Both the position numbers and the translations under genes were made by a program. A DNA stretch of 64,000 bases. Source: CAVSRC01 sp963830205. Lineage in GTDB: Bacteria > Pseudomonadota > Alphaproteobacteria > Rhizobiales > Kaistiaceae. Where the stretch lies: assembly GCA_963830205.1 (NCBI GenBank), contig CAWHLP010000033.1, positions 62,001-126,000 on the forward strand, written 5' to 3'. The notes below the pieces were generated by a model, which worked only from the letters and a program-made list of their open reading frames with translations, was not told the origin of the DNA and ran no database searches. Every line of letters begins with the position of its first letter. Position 1 is the first letter of the stretch. Shown here one piece after another: positions 28,183-36,188 of the stretch.

Positions 28183-29815
28183 CTAGGCTTCGGTCAGCCC
28201 GAAGAACGCCTGTCCCGCGCCGAGCGTCACGCTGCGCCTGTCTGCCGCGACCGTGGCGGCAAACCCCGTGCCCGCGAGCGCCGTGAGCGGCGCCGGAACC
28301 GCCACCCGCGCCTCGTTCTTGCCGAGGTTGAACAGGCAGACGATGTGCCTCGCCTTCGCCCGAGCGCACGAAGGCGAGCACGTCCTCCGGCGCATCGAGG
28401 AAGCGGATGGTGCCCGAGACGAGCGCCGGATGGCTGCGGCGGAAGGCCAGCATCCGCCGGTAATGCGCCAGGATCGAACCGTCATCGTCCGCCTGCCGGT
28501 CGACCGCCATCGCCAGGTGCTCGGCCGCCACCGGCAGCCAGGGCTTGCCGGTCGAGAAGCCGCCATTGGGCGCGCCTGCTTCCCACACCATCGGCGTGCG
28601 GCAGCCGTCGCGGCCCTTGAACTCCGGCCAGAAGGTGATGCCGTAGGGGTCGGTGAGGTCCTCGAAGCGGAGTTCCGCTTCGGTGAGGCCCAGCTCCTCG
28701 CCCTCGTAGAGGCTGAGCGAGCCGCGCAGCGCGATGAGGATGGCGATGGCCAGCCGCGCCAGCGTCTCGCGGTCTCGTCCCGCGCCCCAGCGGCTGACAT
28801 GGCGGATGACGTCATGGTTGGAGAAGGCCCAGCACGCCCAGCCGTCCTTGACCATCGCCTCGAAGGCTTCGATCCGCCGGCGGAAGAAGTCCGCCGAGAA
28901 GGTCGGCCCGAGGAAGTCGAAGGTGTAGCACATGTGCAGCTTGTCGCCGCCGGCGGTGTAGGTCGCCATGGTCTTCAGCCCGCGCGACCCGTCGGCGACT
29001 TCGCCGACCGAGGTGGTCGCCCCATAGCGGTCGAGCAGCGCGCGGAAGCGCTTCAGGAAGGCCAGGTTCTCCGGCTGGCTCTTGTCGTAGAGATGATCCT
29101 GCATGCTGTACGGGTTGACGCCGGAGACGTCGTCATTGGTGCCGGGGTCCGCCGGCGGGTTCGATTTCAGCGACTGCGCATGGAAATAGAAGTTGGCGGT
29201 GTCGAGCCGGAAGCCGTCCACCCCGCGCTTCAGCCAGAACTCCACGGTGTCCAGCAGTGCGTCCTGGACCTGGCCGTTATGGAAATTGAGGTCCGGCTGC
29301 TCGGTGAGGAAATTGTGGAAGTAGTACTGCCGCCGCCGCGTGTCCCATTGCCACGCCGGCCCGCCGAAGATCGACAGCCAGTTGTTGGGCGGCGAGCCGT
29401 CCGGCAGGGCGTCGGCCCACACATACCAGTCGGCCTTGGCGTTCGTCCGGTCGGCGCGGCTCTCCTTGAACCAGGCATGCTGGTCCGAGGTGTGCGACAG
29501 CACCTGGTCGATCATCACCTTGAGGCCGAGCCGATGCGCTTCGGCCACCAGCGCATCGAAATCGGCGAGCGTCCCGAAGATCGGGTCGACGTCGGTGTAG
29601 TCGGCCACGTCGTAGCCGAAATCCTTCATCGGCGAGACGAAGAAGGGCGAGATCCAGATCGCATCGACGCCAAGGTCGGCAATGGCGCCGAGGCGCCGGG
29701 TGATACCGGGCAAATCGCCGATGCCGTCGCCGTTCGAGTCCTGAAACGAGCGTGGATAGATCTGGTAGATGACGGCGCCGCGCCACCAGTCCTTGTTGTT
29801 CTTTTGGGGGGTCAT
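28183..29815 (-). CDS. GH13 alpha-glucosidase, C-terminal end frameshifted
   Basis: Oligo-alpha-glucosidase of GH13, hydrolysing terminal alpha-glucosyl bonds. The start WWRGAVIYQIYPRSFQDSNG is typical. VDGFRLDTANFYF (~185) holds the nucleophile Asp, SVGEVADGS (~250) the acid/base Glu, and FSNHDVIRHVSR (~305) the transition-state His-Asp. ATG 29815 is used; a GTG at 29854 is possible. The frame is broken at about 28348 by one extra C. The true tail (HIVCLFNLGKNEARV to GQAFFGLTEA) is one frame away and ends at 28183, giving ~543 residues. As read, the ORF runs to 28127. There is no signal peptide, so imported oligosaccharides would be cut in the cytoplasm. Confidence 0.88.
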
Positions 29816-29962
29816 GCTCGCAAGGCCAATTGCCGGGAAATTGTCGGGCGCCACGTTGCGCCGGGTGCCTCCACAGTCAAGCGGTCATCGTCGCGCAGCC
29901 GCTTGGCGGCGGCCCCCGGATGCCCACATATATGGGGGAGGGTGCAGGAAAGGCAGACCAGG

Positions 29963-31414
29963 ATGAAGACCCAGCCACATGCCCAGCCGGCCGGGCGCTC
30001 GGCGCTCCTCTCCGACCTGCTGGAGGCGATCACCGCCCGCGGCCGGGCGCTCTTCCGGGCGAGCGAGCCCGGCGCCTTCTCCGCCCGTGGCGCGGCCGGC
30101 CTGGTCGATCTCGGCGAGCAGTTGCTGTCGCGCCGCGGCGAGGCCTCGGGCATGGCGCTGGCCGAGCGCCTGCTCGCCGAATTCGAGGCGGCCGACGCCG
30201 ATGCGCGGCTTGCCTTCCTCGCGGCGCTCGCCACCCATTTCGGCGCCGACGCCGAGGCCGTCGATGCGGCGATCGATGCCTGGCGCGCCGCGCCGGAGCC
30301 CAAGCCGCTGGCGCGTCTGCAAAGGGCGGCCGAGCCCCGCCGCCAGGAACTCATCCGCCGCTTGAACTATGCCCCCGGCGGCACCGCCGCGCTCATCCGC
30401 ATGCGCGAGGCGCTGATGGACGCCTGCACGGACGATCCCACTCTGGCGCCGGTCGACGCCGATTTCGTCCACCTCTTCTCCTCCTGGTTCAATCGCGGCT
30501 TCCTCATCCTCAGGCCGATCGACTGGGACACGCCGGCGAGCGTGCTCGAAAAGCTCATCCGCTACGAGGCGGTGCATGAGATTCACGGCTGGGAGGACCT
30601 CAAGAACCGGCTCGGGCCGCCCGACCGGCGCTGCTACGGCTTCTTCCATCCGCGCCTGCCCGATGACCCGCTGATCTTCGTCGAGGTAGCCTTCACCCGC
30701 GACATGCCGGCCAGCATCGCGTCGATCCTCGATACCGCGCGCGAGCCGATCGCGCCGGAGGAGGCGACCACCGCGGTCTTCTATTCGATCTCCAACACCC
30801 AGCGCGGGCTCTCCGGCGTCAGCTTCGGCCATTTCCTCATCAAGCAGGTGGTCGAGGATCTGAGGCACGAGTTCCCCGGCCTCACCACCTTCGTGACGCT
30901 GTCGCCGGCACCGCGTTTCGCCCGCTGGCTCGATGCCGAGCGCGCTTCGGAGAAGGAGGGCGTCTTCGGCCCGGAGACGCGCGCCGCGCTCGCCGTCCTC
31001 GACACGCCCGGCTGGCACAACGATCCCGATCTCGTCGAAAGCCTGCGCCTGCCGCTGCTCTCGGCGGCCTCCGCCTATTTCCTCGAAGCCCGTGACAGAA
31101 GCGGCCGCGTCGCCGATGCCATCGCCCGCTTCCACCTCGGCAATGGTGCCCGCCTCGAACGCCTCAACATGCTCGGCGACACCTCCGACAAGGGGCTCGA
31201 GCAGTCCTACGGCCTGATGGTCAACTACCTCTACGATCCGCGCCTGATCGAGCGCAACCACGAGGCCTATGCCGAGCGCGACGAGGTGATCGCCTCGACC
31301 GCGGTGCGCCGGGCACTGCCCGCCGGCCGCGCCGCGCCGCGACGCGAAACGCCGGCCTCCCGGCGCCGCGCCGCTGCCCAGCTTGTCGCCGCCGCCCGCG
31401 CCCACGAGACGTAA
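29963..31414 (+). CDS. malonyl-CoA decarboxylase
   Basis: This 483-residue enzyme of the MCD family converts malonyl-CoA to acetyl-CoA and CO2. Residues ~1-170 form the helical N-terminal domain. The GNAT-like catalytic domain follows (VHEIHGWEDLKNRLGPPDRR near 200, IFVEVAFTRDMPASIASIL, FYSISNTQRGLSGVSFGHFL near 280 with the Ser/His region). The frame is open far upstream, but ATG 29963 begins the recognisable protein and follows an A-rich, AGGCAGACCAGG leader. It overlaps the ligase gene by one base (TAATG). With the ligase it forms a malonate use pathway. No malonate carrier gene is adjacent. Confidence 0.92.
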   Translation: MKTQPHAQPAGRSALLSDLLEAITARGRALFRASEPGAFSARGAAGLVDLGEQLLSRRGEASGMALAERLLAEFEAADADARLAFLAALATHFGADAEAVDAAIDAWRAAPEPKPLARLQRAAEPRRQELIRRLNYAPGGTAALIRMREALMDACTDDPTLAPVDADFVHLFSSWFNRGFLILRPIDWDTPASVLEKLIRYEAVHEIHGWEDLKNRLGPPDRRCYGFFHPRLPDDPLIFVEVAFTRDMPASIASILDTAREPIAPEEATTAVFYSISNTQRGLSGVSFGHFLIKQVVEDLRHEFPGLTTFVTLSPAPRFARWLDAERASEKEGVFGPETRAALAVLDTPGWHNDPDLVESLRLPLLSAASAYFLEARDRSGRVADAIARFHLGNGARLERLNMLGDTSDKGLEQSYGLMVNYLYDPRLIERNHEAYAERDEVIASTAVRRALPAGRAAPRRETPASRRRAAAQLVAAARAHET

Positions 31415-32929
31415 TGACCAACGCCAATCTCTACGACCGCCTGCTCGGGCAGGGGGTCGATCCGGCGCGCACCGCGATCGAGACGGCGGACGGCGCCCGC
31501 TGGTCCTATGGCGACATCGCCGCCGCCTCGGCACGCCTCGCCAACCTGCTGGTCGCGCGCGGGGTCAAGCCCGGCGACCGCGTTGCCGTCCAGGTGGAGA
31601 AGTCGGTCGAGAATCTGCTGCTCTATCTCGCCACGGTGAGGGCCGGCGCCGTCTACCTGCCGCTCAACACCGCCTACACCCTGAACGAGCTTGGCTATTT
31701 CCTTGGCGATGCCGAGCCGACGCTCATCGTCTGCGATCCTGCCCGGCGGGACGGCGTCGCGGCGCTCGCCGGCGACACGCCGGTCGAGACGCTCGATGCC
31801 GACGGCAAGGGCAGCCTCAGCGCGGCGGCGGCTTCACAGCCGCCAGACTTCGCCACCGTCGCGCGCGCCGCGGATGATCTTGCCGCGATCCTCTACACCT
31901 CGGGCACGACCGGCCGCTCCAAGGGGGCGATGCTCACCCACGCCAACCTCGTCTCCAATGCCGAGACCCTGGTCGATGCCTGGCGTTTCACGTCGGACGA
32001 CGTGCTCATCCACGCGCTCCCCGTCTATCACACCCACGGCCTGTTCGTGGCGGTCAACGTCGCGCTCATCGCCCGCGCGTCGATGCTCTTCCTGCCGCGG
32101 TTCGATGCCGACGACGTCCTCCGCCTGATGCCGCGCGCCACCGCCATGATGGGCGTCCCCACCTTCTATGTCCGCCTGCTCAAGCATCCTGGCCTCACCC
32201 GCGAGGCGACGCAGCAGCATGCGCCTGTTCACCTCGGGCTCGGCGCCGCTGCTCGCCGAGACCCACCGCGAATGGCAGGCGGTCACCGGCCACGCCATCC
32301 TCGAGCGCTACGGCATGACCGAGACCAACATGAGCACATCGAACCCCTATGACGGCGCCCGCGTGCCGGGCACCGTCGGTCCGCCGCTGGCGGGCGTTGC
32401 GGCCCGCATCGTCGATGCGGAGAGCGGCCGCATCCTGGCGGCCGGCGAGATCGGCATGATCGAGGTCAAGGGCCCCAACGTCTTCAAGGGCTACTGGCGC
32501 ATGCCGGAGAAGACGGCGGCCGAGTTCCGCCCCGACGGCTTCTTCATCACCGGCGACCTCGGCCTGATCGATGCCAACGGCTACGTCCATATCGTCGGCC
32601 GCGGCAAGGACCTCATCATCACCGGCGGCTTCAACGTCTATCCCAAGGAGGTCGAGAGCGAGATCGATTTGATCCCCGGCGTCGTGGAAAGCGCCGTGAT
32701 CGGCCTGCCCCATGCCGATTTCGGCGAGGGCGTGACCGCCGTCGTGGTGCCCGTGCCCGACGCCGATCTTGACGAGGCCGGCGTGCTCGCCGCCCTCGAT
32801 GGGCGGCTTGCCCGCTTCAAGCAGCCCAAGCGCGTGCTCTTCGTCGAGGCGCTGCCGCGCAACACCATGGGCAAGGTCCAGAAGGCGGCGCTGCGCGAGC
32901 GCTATGCCGGCCTCTACCGGGGTGCATAG
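31414..32929 (+). pseudogene. matB: malonate-CoA ligase (MatB type), frameshifted by one base
   Basis: AMP-forming acyl-CoA synthetase that activates malonate for the decarboxylase upstream. The nucleotide loop is ILYTSGTTGRSKGAMLTHAN (~160), VYHTHGLF is near 205, RYGMTETNMSTSNPYDG near 305, and FITGDLG and GRGKDLIITGGFNVYPKEVE follow. The C-terminal Lys is in NTMGKVQKAAL. The first 264-268 codons are in one frame. From MRLFTSGSAPLL (32219) the frame is one base later, so one base is inserted between 32207 and 32218. Repaired length is ~504 residues, as expected for MatB. The intact decarboxylase partner argues against decay. Confidence 0.9.
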
Positions 32930-32956
32930 CCGCCGCCGGGGCCGGCCCGGCGAAGC

Positions 32957-33014
32957 TTAAATCTTGTCCATCATAATCAGGATTAGCGCGCGCAGCTGCA
33001 CCACCGCCTAGCGT
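32957..33014 (+). promoter_or_regulatory. conserved promoter-operator, copy 1
   Basis: First of four copies of a ~57-base element placed before each small exported protein gene. The palindrome TAATC-AG-GATTA is at 32974-32985. After exactly 21 bases following the TTAG comes CTAGCGT, so a -10-like TAGCGT lies at 33009-33014. The palindrome centre is then at -41.5, the class II activator position. The start of transcription would be near 33021, giving an unusually long leader of ~170 bases for this copy. Confidence 0.75.
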
Positions 33015-33193
33015 GGTTGCCGGACGACGCGAGACGATCCCCGTCCCGTCGCCTGCCGCGCCGGCTCTCAGCCGGCATCCCCAAATCTTCGTCAGCGAAG
33101 ACGCCGGTTCGGCGCGGGATCACTGGCCGGTTTCCGGCATCGAATGGGGGAAGACCCGGCAACGCCGGGGGTCTCTTGAAGGAGCAATGCAAG

Positions 33194-33433
33194 ATGAAGA
33201 AGTTTCTCTTTCCCGCGTTGACCGTCCTGATGCTGTCCGCATCTTCGGCAGCCTTCGCCCAGAGCGGGCCATGGTACGTCGTGTTCCACGACCGCTCGGA
33301 CACCTGCAACGCAGAGCACAGCATCGGCGATGGTGGCCAACAGCAGACGGTCGGCGGCCCCTATGCCAGCCAGCTGGCTGCGATCTCCGCCATCAATCAC
33401 CTCGGCGTTTGCGGCGGCGGGGCCCGCGGCTAG
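33194..33433 (+). CDS. small exported two-cysteine protein, family member 1
   Basis: The precursor has 79 residues: signal peptide MKKFLFPALTVLMLSASSAAFA and a ~57-residue mature part. It belongs to a local family of four with the pattern W-[YN]-V-[VL], then Cys, then G-P-[YF]-A-[SNT], then Cys near the end. Here these are PWYVVF, DTCNAE, GGPYASQ and GVCGG. The two Cys probably form a disulfide in the periplasm. The function is unknown. GGAG nine bases before the ATG fits. It has its own copy of the conserved promoter, and a hairpin follows at 33475, so it is a separate transcription unit. Confidence 0.75.
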   Translation: MKKFLFPALTVLMLSASSAAFAQSGPWYVVFHDRSDTCNAEHSIGDGGQQQTVGGPYASQLAAISAINHLGVCGGGARG

Positions 33434-33474
33434 GCGCCGCCAAGGCGATCCAACCGTTCGCCGCTGAAGACGGA

Positions 33475-33500
33475 GGAGGCGGCCCAGGCAAGCCGCCTCC
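33475..33500 (+). terminator. terminator-like hairpin after small gene 1
   Basis: Nine-base stem GGAGGCGGC / GCCGCCTCC with an eight-base loop, followed by a C-tract rather than T residues. The same stem sequence recurs after small gene 3, so it belongs to the repeated module. Confidence 0.55.
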
Positions 33501-33517
33501 CCCCCGGCCCGCGAACC

Positions 33518-33575
33518 TTAAATCTTGTCCATCATAATCAGGATTAGCGCGCGCCGGTCGGCGCGGGCCTAGGCT
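33518..33575 (+). promoter_or_regulatory. conserved promoter-operator, copy 2
   Basis: Identical to copy 1 over the first ~38 bases. Palindrome TAATC-AG-GATTA at 33535-33546, 21 bases between TTAG and CTAG, and -10-like TAGGCT at 33570-33575. A leader hairpin around CTTGAACCGT follows before the gene. Confidence 0.75.
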
Positions 33576-33642
33576 TGCCCATGGGCGACAGGCAAGGGGG
33601 CCCCACGGCCTTGAACCGTTGGTCCCAAGAAGGAGCAAGTCG

Positions 33643-33894
33643 ATGAAGAAGATCCTCTTCCCCATGCTGGCGGCGGTTGCGGTCGTTGCGGCCCCCGCGG
33701 CCTATGCGCGTACGATGCACGAGTCCGGCGCGTGGAACGTCCTGCTCGACAGCTCATCCTACACCTGCTTCGCGGCGGACCGCGGCGCCACCCCCGGCGA
33801 GGTGACGATCAGCGGGCCGTATGCCACCCAGGCCAAGGCGGACGCCGCCATGGGCGCCGCTGTCCAGTGCGCCACCCCCGAGAGCATGGACTAG
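33643..33894 (+). CDS. small exported two-cysteine protein, family member 2
   Basis: The precursor has 83 residues, with signal MKKILFPMLAAVAVVAAPAAYA. The mature part carries the family marks WNVLLD, YTCFAADR, ISGPYATQ and VQCATP. It is the most divergent of the four in that Trp is followed by Asn rather than Tyr. AGGAG eight to twelve bases before the ATG supports the start. It has its own promoter copy and is followed by a perfect 14-base-stem hairpin, so it is monocistronic. The Crp/Fnr-type gene downstream starts beyond that hairpin. Confidence 0.75.
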   Translation: MKKILFPMLAAVAVVAAPAAYARTMHESGAWNVLLDSSSYTCFAADRGATPGEVTISGPYATQAKADAAMGAAVQCATPESMD

Positions 33895-33924
33895 GCAACG
33901 GGTTGCGGGCAGACATGAAATGAA

Positions 33925-33954
33925 ACAAGGCGGCTGCCCTGGCAGCCGCCTTGT
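33925..33954 (+). terminator. strong hairpin terminator after small gene 2
   Basis: A perfect 14-base stem, ACAAGGCGGCTGCC against its complement, with a two-base loop (or a shorter stem with a larger loop). The right arm ends in CTTGT. The same GGCGGCTGC stem core follows small gene 4. Confidence 0.8.
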
Positions 33955-34051
33955 TCGGCCGGCCAAGGCGCGAGAAACGCCGGGGGCCACGCCTGTGGTC
34001 TTGCGCCGCACATTGCCGCGATTCCGGCCGGGAAAGCCGCGCCGCCGCCCC

Positions 34052-34072
34052 AATCTCGAAAAGTTGAAGGTG
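34052..34072 (+). promoter_or_regulatory. conserved upstream motif of regulator gene 1
   Basis: AATCTCGAAAAGT begins 85 bases before the regulator 1 start and recurs 88 bases before regulator 2 (36101). Both are followed by TGGAARTGC. The spacing fits a shared promoter or regulator site, possibly for autoregulation. Confidence 0.5.
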
Positions 34073-34136
34073 GAAGTGCGCAGGCTGGGGGCCATGTCCT
34101 CCGTTCAACGAGCGACTGGGGGGAACGGAGCAATGC

Positions 34137-34952
34137 ATGGCCTATCAGTTTGTGTCTGTCGCCCGCGCCGCCAATCCCGAGGCGGACGATACCCAACCGA
34201 TTGATCCCTTCCTCACCCGGGTGCTCTCCATCAGCAGCCTGACCCCGGATCAGGTGCGCATCGTCAGCGAGATGCAGGGGCCGCCGCGGCTGCTGCGTCC
34301 GCGCACCCAGCTCGGCCGCGCCGGCGCTCCCGCCACCTCGGCCTATGTCATCCGCGAGGGCTGGGCCTTCGCCTACACGCTGCTCGCCAACGGCCAGCGC
34401 CAGGTCCACGGCTTTCTCCTGCCGGGCAATTTCGTCCGCCTCAACGATCTCTTCCGCGATGGCGCCGGCCAGGGCGCCGAGACGATCACCGACACGGTCG
34501 TTTCTGAGGTGTCGATGGATTCGCTCAGGCGCGCCTCGCAGCAATGGCCGGCGATCTTCGAGCTGCTGCTTCGCCTCCAGTCGCAGGTGCAGTCGGCGCT
34601 GGTCGCCCAGCTCGTCAATCTCGGCCGGCGCGACAGCCGCGCCCGCGTCGCCAACCTGCTGCTCCGCCTGGAGCGCCGGCTGATGCGCATCGGCCGCGCC
34701 GGGCCGGACGGCTATGACTGCCCGATCAGCCAGTACCTGATCGCCGACGCCCTCGGCCTCACCGCCATCCATGTCAATCGCGTGCTCAAGCGCCTGCGCG
34801 AGGAGGGCATCGTCACCGTGCGCAACGATCGCGTCACCATCCACGATCGGGCCCGCCTGTTGGCGGTCGCCGGCCACGACGAGGCCGATGTCGGCGGCGC
34901 CGCCATCGCCGCGCTGGCGAACCGGAGCCGCGGCGACAGCTGCCGGCCGTAG
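34137..34952 (+). CDS. Crp/Fnr-family transcriptional regulator 1
   Basis: The 271-residue protein has a cyclic-nucleotide-binding-like sensor domain at ~45-150 (TSAYVIREGWAFAYTLLANGQRQ, then GFLLPGNFVRLNDL). A long dimer helix follows, then a Crp-type winged helix (~195-245: YDCPISQYLIADALGL, TAIHVNRVLKRLREEGIVTV). No Cys cluster for an iron-sulfur centre and no clear cAMP phosphate-cassette are visible, so the signal is unknown. CGGAG lies six bases before the ATG. It sits among four small exported protein genes whose shared promoter has a palindrome at the class II activator position, which makes it a candidate activator of them. A paralogue lies at 36189. Confidence 0.88.
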   Translation: MAYQFVSVARAANPEADDTQPIDPFLTRVLSISSLTPDQVRIVSEMQGPPRLLRPRTQLGRAGAPATSAYVIREGWAFAYTLLANGQRQVHGFLLPGNFVRLNDLFRDGAGQGAETITDTVVSEVSMDSLRRASQQWPAIFELLLRLQSQVQSALVAQLVNLGRRDSRARVANLLLRLERRLMRIGRAGPDGYDCPISQYLIADALGLTAIHVNRVLKRLREEGIVTVRNDRVTIHDRARLLAVAGHDEADVGGAAIAALANRSRGDSCRP

Positions 34953-35023
34953 CGGCGGGGTCGCGCCCCGGCACGCCCGGTGGCCGTTCGCGCGTATGGA
35001 AATGAGGCGGGCCGGCAAACCAG

Positions 35024-35080
35024 AAAATCGTCCGCATCATAATCAGTGTTAGGGCATGCCGGCTTGTCGCTGCCTAGCCT
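35024..35080 (+). promoter_or_regulatory. conserved promoter-operator, copy 3
   Basis: The most diverged copy. The left half TAATC (35040-35044) is intact and the right half is TGTTA. The 21-base spacing to CTAG and the -10-like TAGCCT (35075-35080) are kept. The predicted start is near 35087, followed by a CACG/CGTG leader hairpin at 35095-35111. Confidence 0.65.
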
Positions 35081-35134
35081 CCATGAGTGAGGGTCACGAC
35101 CTTGAACCGTGGCTCGCAATCATGGAGCAAATCG

Positions 35135-35374
35135 ATGAAGAAGATTCTCTTCCCCGCGCTGGCTACCCTGCTGATGGCCGCCTCCCCCTCGGCCTTCGCG
35201 CAGTCGTCGGGCACCGGCCCCTGGTACGTCCTGCTCAATTCGAGCACGCACGTCTGCTTCGCGGCGCACCGTGTCAACGAGGGTGCCGAAGAGGCGTTGC
35301 TGGGTGGTCCCTATGCCAACCAGGGCGCGGCGCTTTCCGCGATCAGCCGCACGGGCGAATGCGGCGCCATGTAG
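35135..35374 (+). CDS. small exported two-cysteine protein, family member 3
   Basis: The precursor has 79 residues, with signal MKKILFPALATLLMAASPSAFA. Family marks are PWYVLLNSS, HVCFAAHR, LGGPYANQ and GECGAM at the very end. The mature protein has ~57 residues and probably one disulfide. ATGGAGC places a GGAG site ten bases upstream of the ATG. The leader from the promoter copy is ~48 bases and nearly identical in its last 40 to that of member 4, so these two are the most recent duplicates. The function is unknown. Confidence 0.75.
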   Translation: MKKILFPALATLLMAASPSAFAQSSGTGPWYVLLNSSTHVCFAAHRVNEGAEEALLGGPYANQGAALSAISRTGECGAM

Positions 35375-35408
35375 GCGCGGCCGTCATTCGCACCATTCCC
35401 CAAAACCT

Positions 35409-35434
35409 GGAGGCGGCGGCCGGTGGCCGCCTCC
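35409..35434 (+). terminator. hairpin terminator after small gene 3
   Basis: Nine-base stem GGAGGCGGC / GCCGCCTCC, the same stem as after small gene 1, followed here by TTTG. Distance from the stop codon is 34 bases. Confidence 0.7.
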
Positions 35435-35520
35435 TTTGTCAAACATGTGGGCGCGATCCCAACCGCCATCGGCTGGAGGCGCCGAATTGAGGCGGGCCGC
35501 AGGCCCCGGTCCCCAACGCC

Positions 35521-35576
35521 AAATCTTGTCCATCATAACCAGGGTTAGCGCGGGTCGGCTTGTCGGTGACTAGCCT
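35521..35576 (+). promoter_or_regulatory. conserved promoter-operator, copy 4
   Basis: The palindrome here is TAACC-AG-GGTTA (35536-35547). Both halves have changed together, so the symmetry is kept, which argues that it matters. The 21-base spacing and -10-like TAGCCT (35571-35576) are conserved. Leader hairpin CCACG/CGTGG at 35590-35608. Confidence 0.75.
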
Positions 35577-35629
35577 GTTGGTGTGAAGGCCACGACCTTG
35601 AACCGTGGTCGCAATCATGGAGCAGATCG

Positions 35630-35866
35630 ATGAAGAAGATTCTTTTTCCCGCCGTGGCAGCCTTTCTGACCCTTGCCTCGCCGGCGGCCTTTGCCGGCGC
35701 CGGTTCGTGGTACGTCCTGGCCGATGCCAACACCCACGCCTGCTACACCGCTGACCGCACCGCGACCAGTGGCGAAGAGACGATGAGCGGGCCCTTCGCC
35801 AGCCGGACACAGGCAATGTCCGCCATCGGTGACATCCTGGCGTGTGGCAGCCAGTGGCAGCCATAG
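35630..35866 (+). CDS. small exported two-cysteine protein, family member 4
   Basis: The precursor has 78 residues, with signal MKKILFPAVAAFLTLASPAAFA. Family marks are SWYVLADAN, HACYTADR, MSGPFASR and LACGSQWQP. GGAGC precedes the ATG by about eight bases. Promoter copy 4 lies ~50 bases before it and a GC-rich hairpin follows, so it is monocistronic. With member 3 and regulator 2 it forms the second copy of the module. The function is unknown; export and a disulfide are inferred from the signal peptide and the two conserved Cys. Confidence 0.75.
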   Translation: MKKILFPAVAAFLTLASPAAFAGAGSWYVLADANTHACYTADRTATSGEETMSGPFASRTQAMSAIGDILACGSQWQP

Positions 35867-35893
35867 ACCTCGGACGATAGACCTTCGACAAAG

Positions 35894-35920
35894 AGGGCGG
35901 CTGCGGCAAGCAGCCGCCCT
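35894..35920 (+). terminator. hairpin terminator after small gene 4
   Basis: An 11-base stem, AGGGCGGCTGC / GCAGCCGCCCT, with a GGCAA loop. The stem core matches the hairpin after small gene 2, keeping the alternation seen across the two modules. Confidence 0.7.
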
Positions 35921-36188
35921 GACGCACGAGCCAAGGGACCGAACCATCGCGGAGCCGCCGCTTCGAACGCGGCAATCGATGAAATTCGGCAAGGCTGTTT
36001 TCCCGATACGGGACATCGGCGCTGCGGTCTCCGCGGCGCGTGAGGTCGTGCGTCCGGCGCACGCATGCGGCCCTGTCAGGAGTTTGATGGCGGAAACTGA
36101 AATCTCGAAAAGTCAACCATGGAAATGCTTCGACGACGCACCATCTGCTTCGGGCGGGGGATGACCGCCATTGTCATCGGAGCATTGC
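35921..36188. other. intergenic stretch before regulator gene 2
   Basis: No gene is seen. It contains the AATCTCGAAAAGT motif at 36101 shared with the region before regulator 1, and the CGGAGCATTGCATG translation start context, also shared. The remainder is unassigned. Confidence 0.5.

Noticed and set aside
28253..29962. N-terminal extension of the malonyl-CoA decarboxylase frame
   Set aside because: The extension lies antisense to the alpha-glucosidase. The recognisable protein begins at 29963.
29885..31534. 549-codon minus-strand frame
   Set aside because: Antisense shadow of malonyl-CoA decarboxylase with repetitive Arg/Ala/Gly composition.
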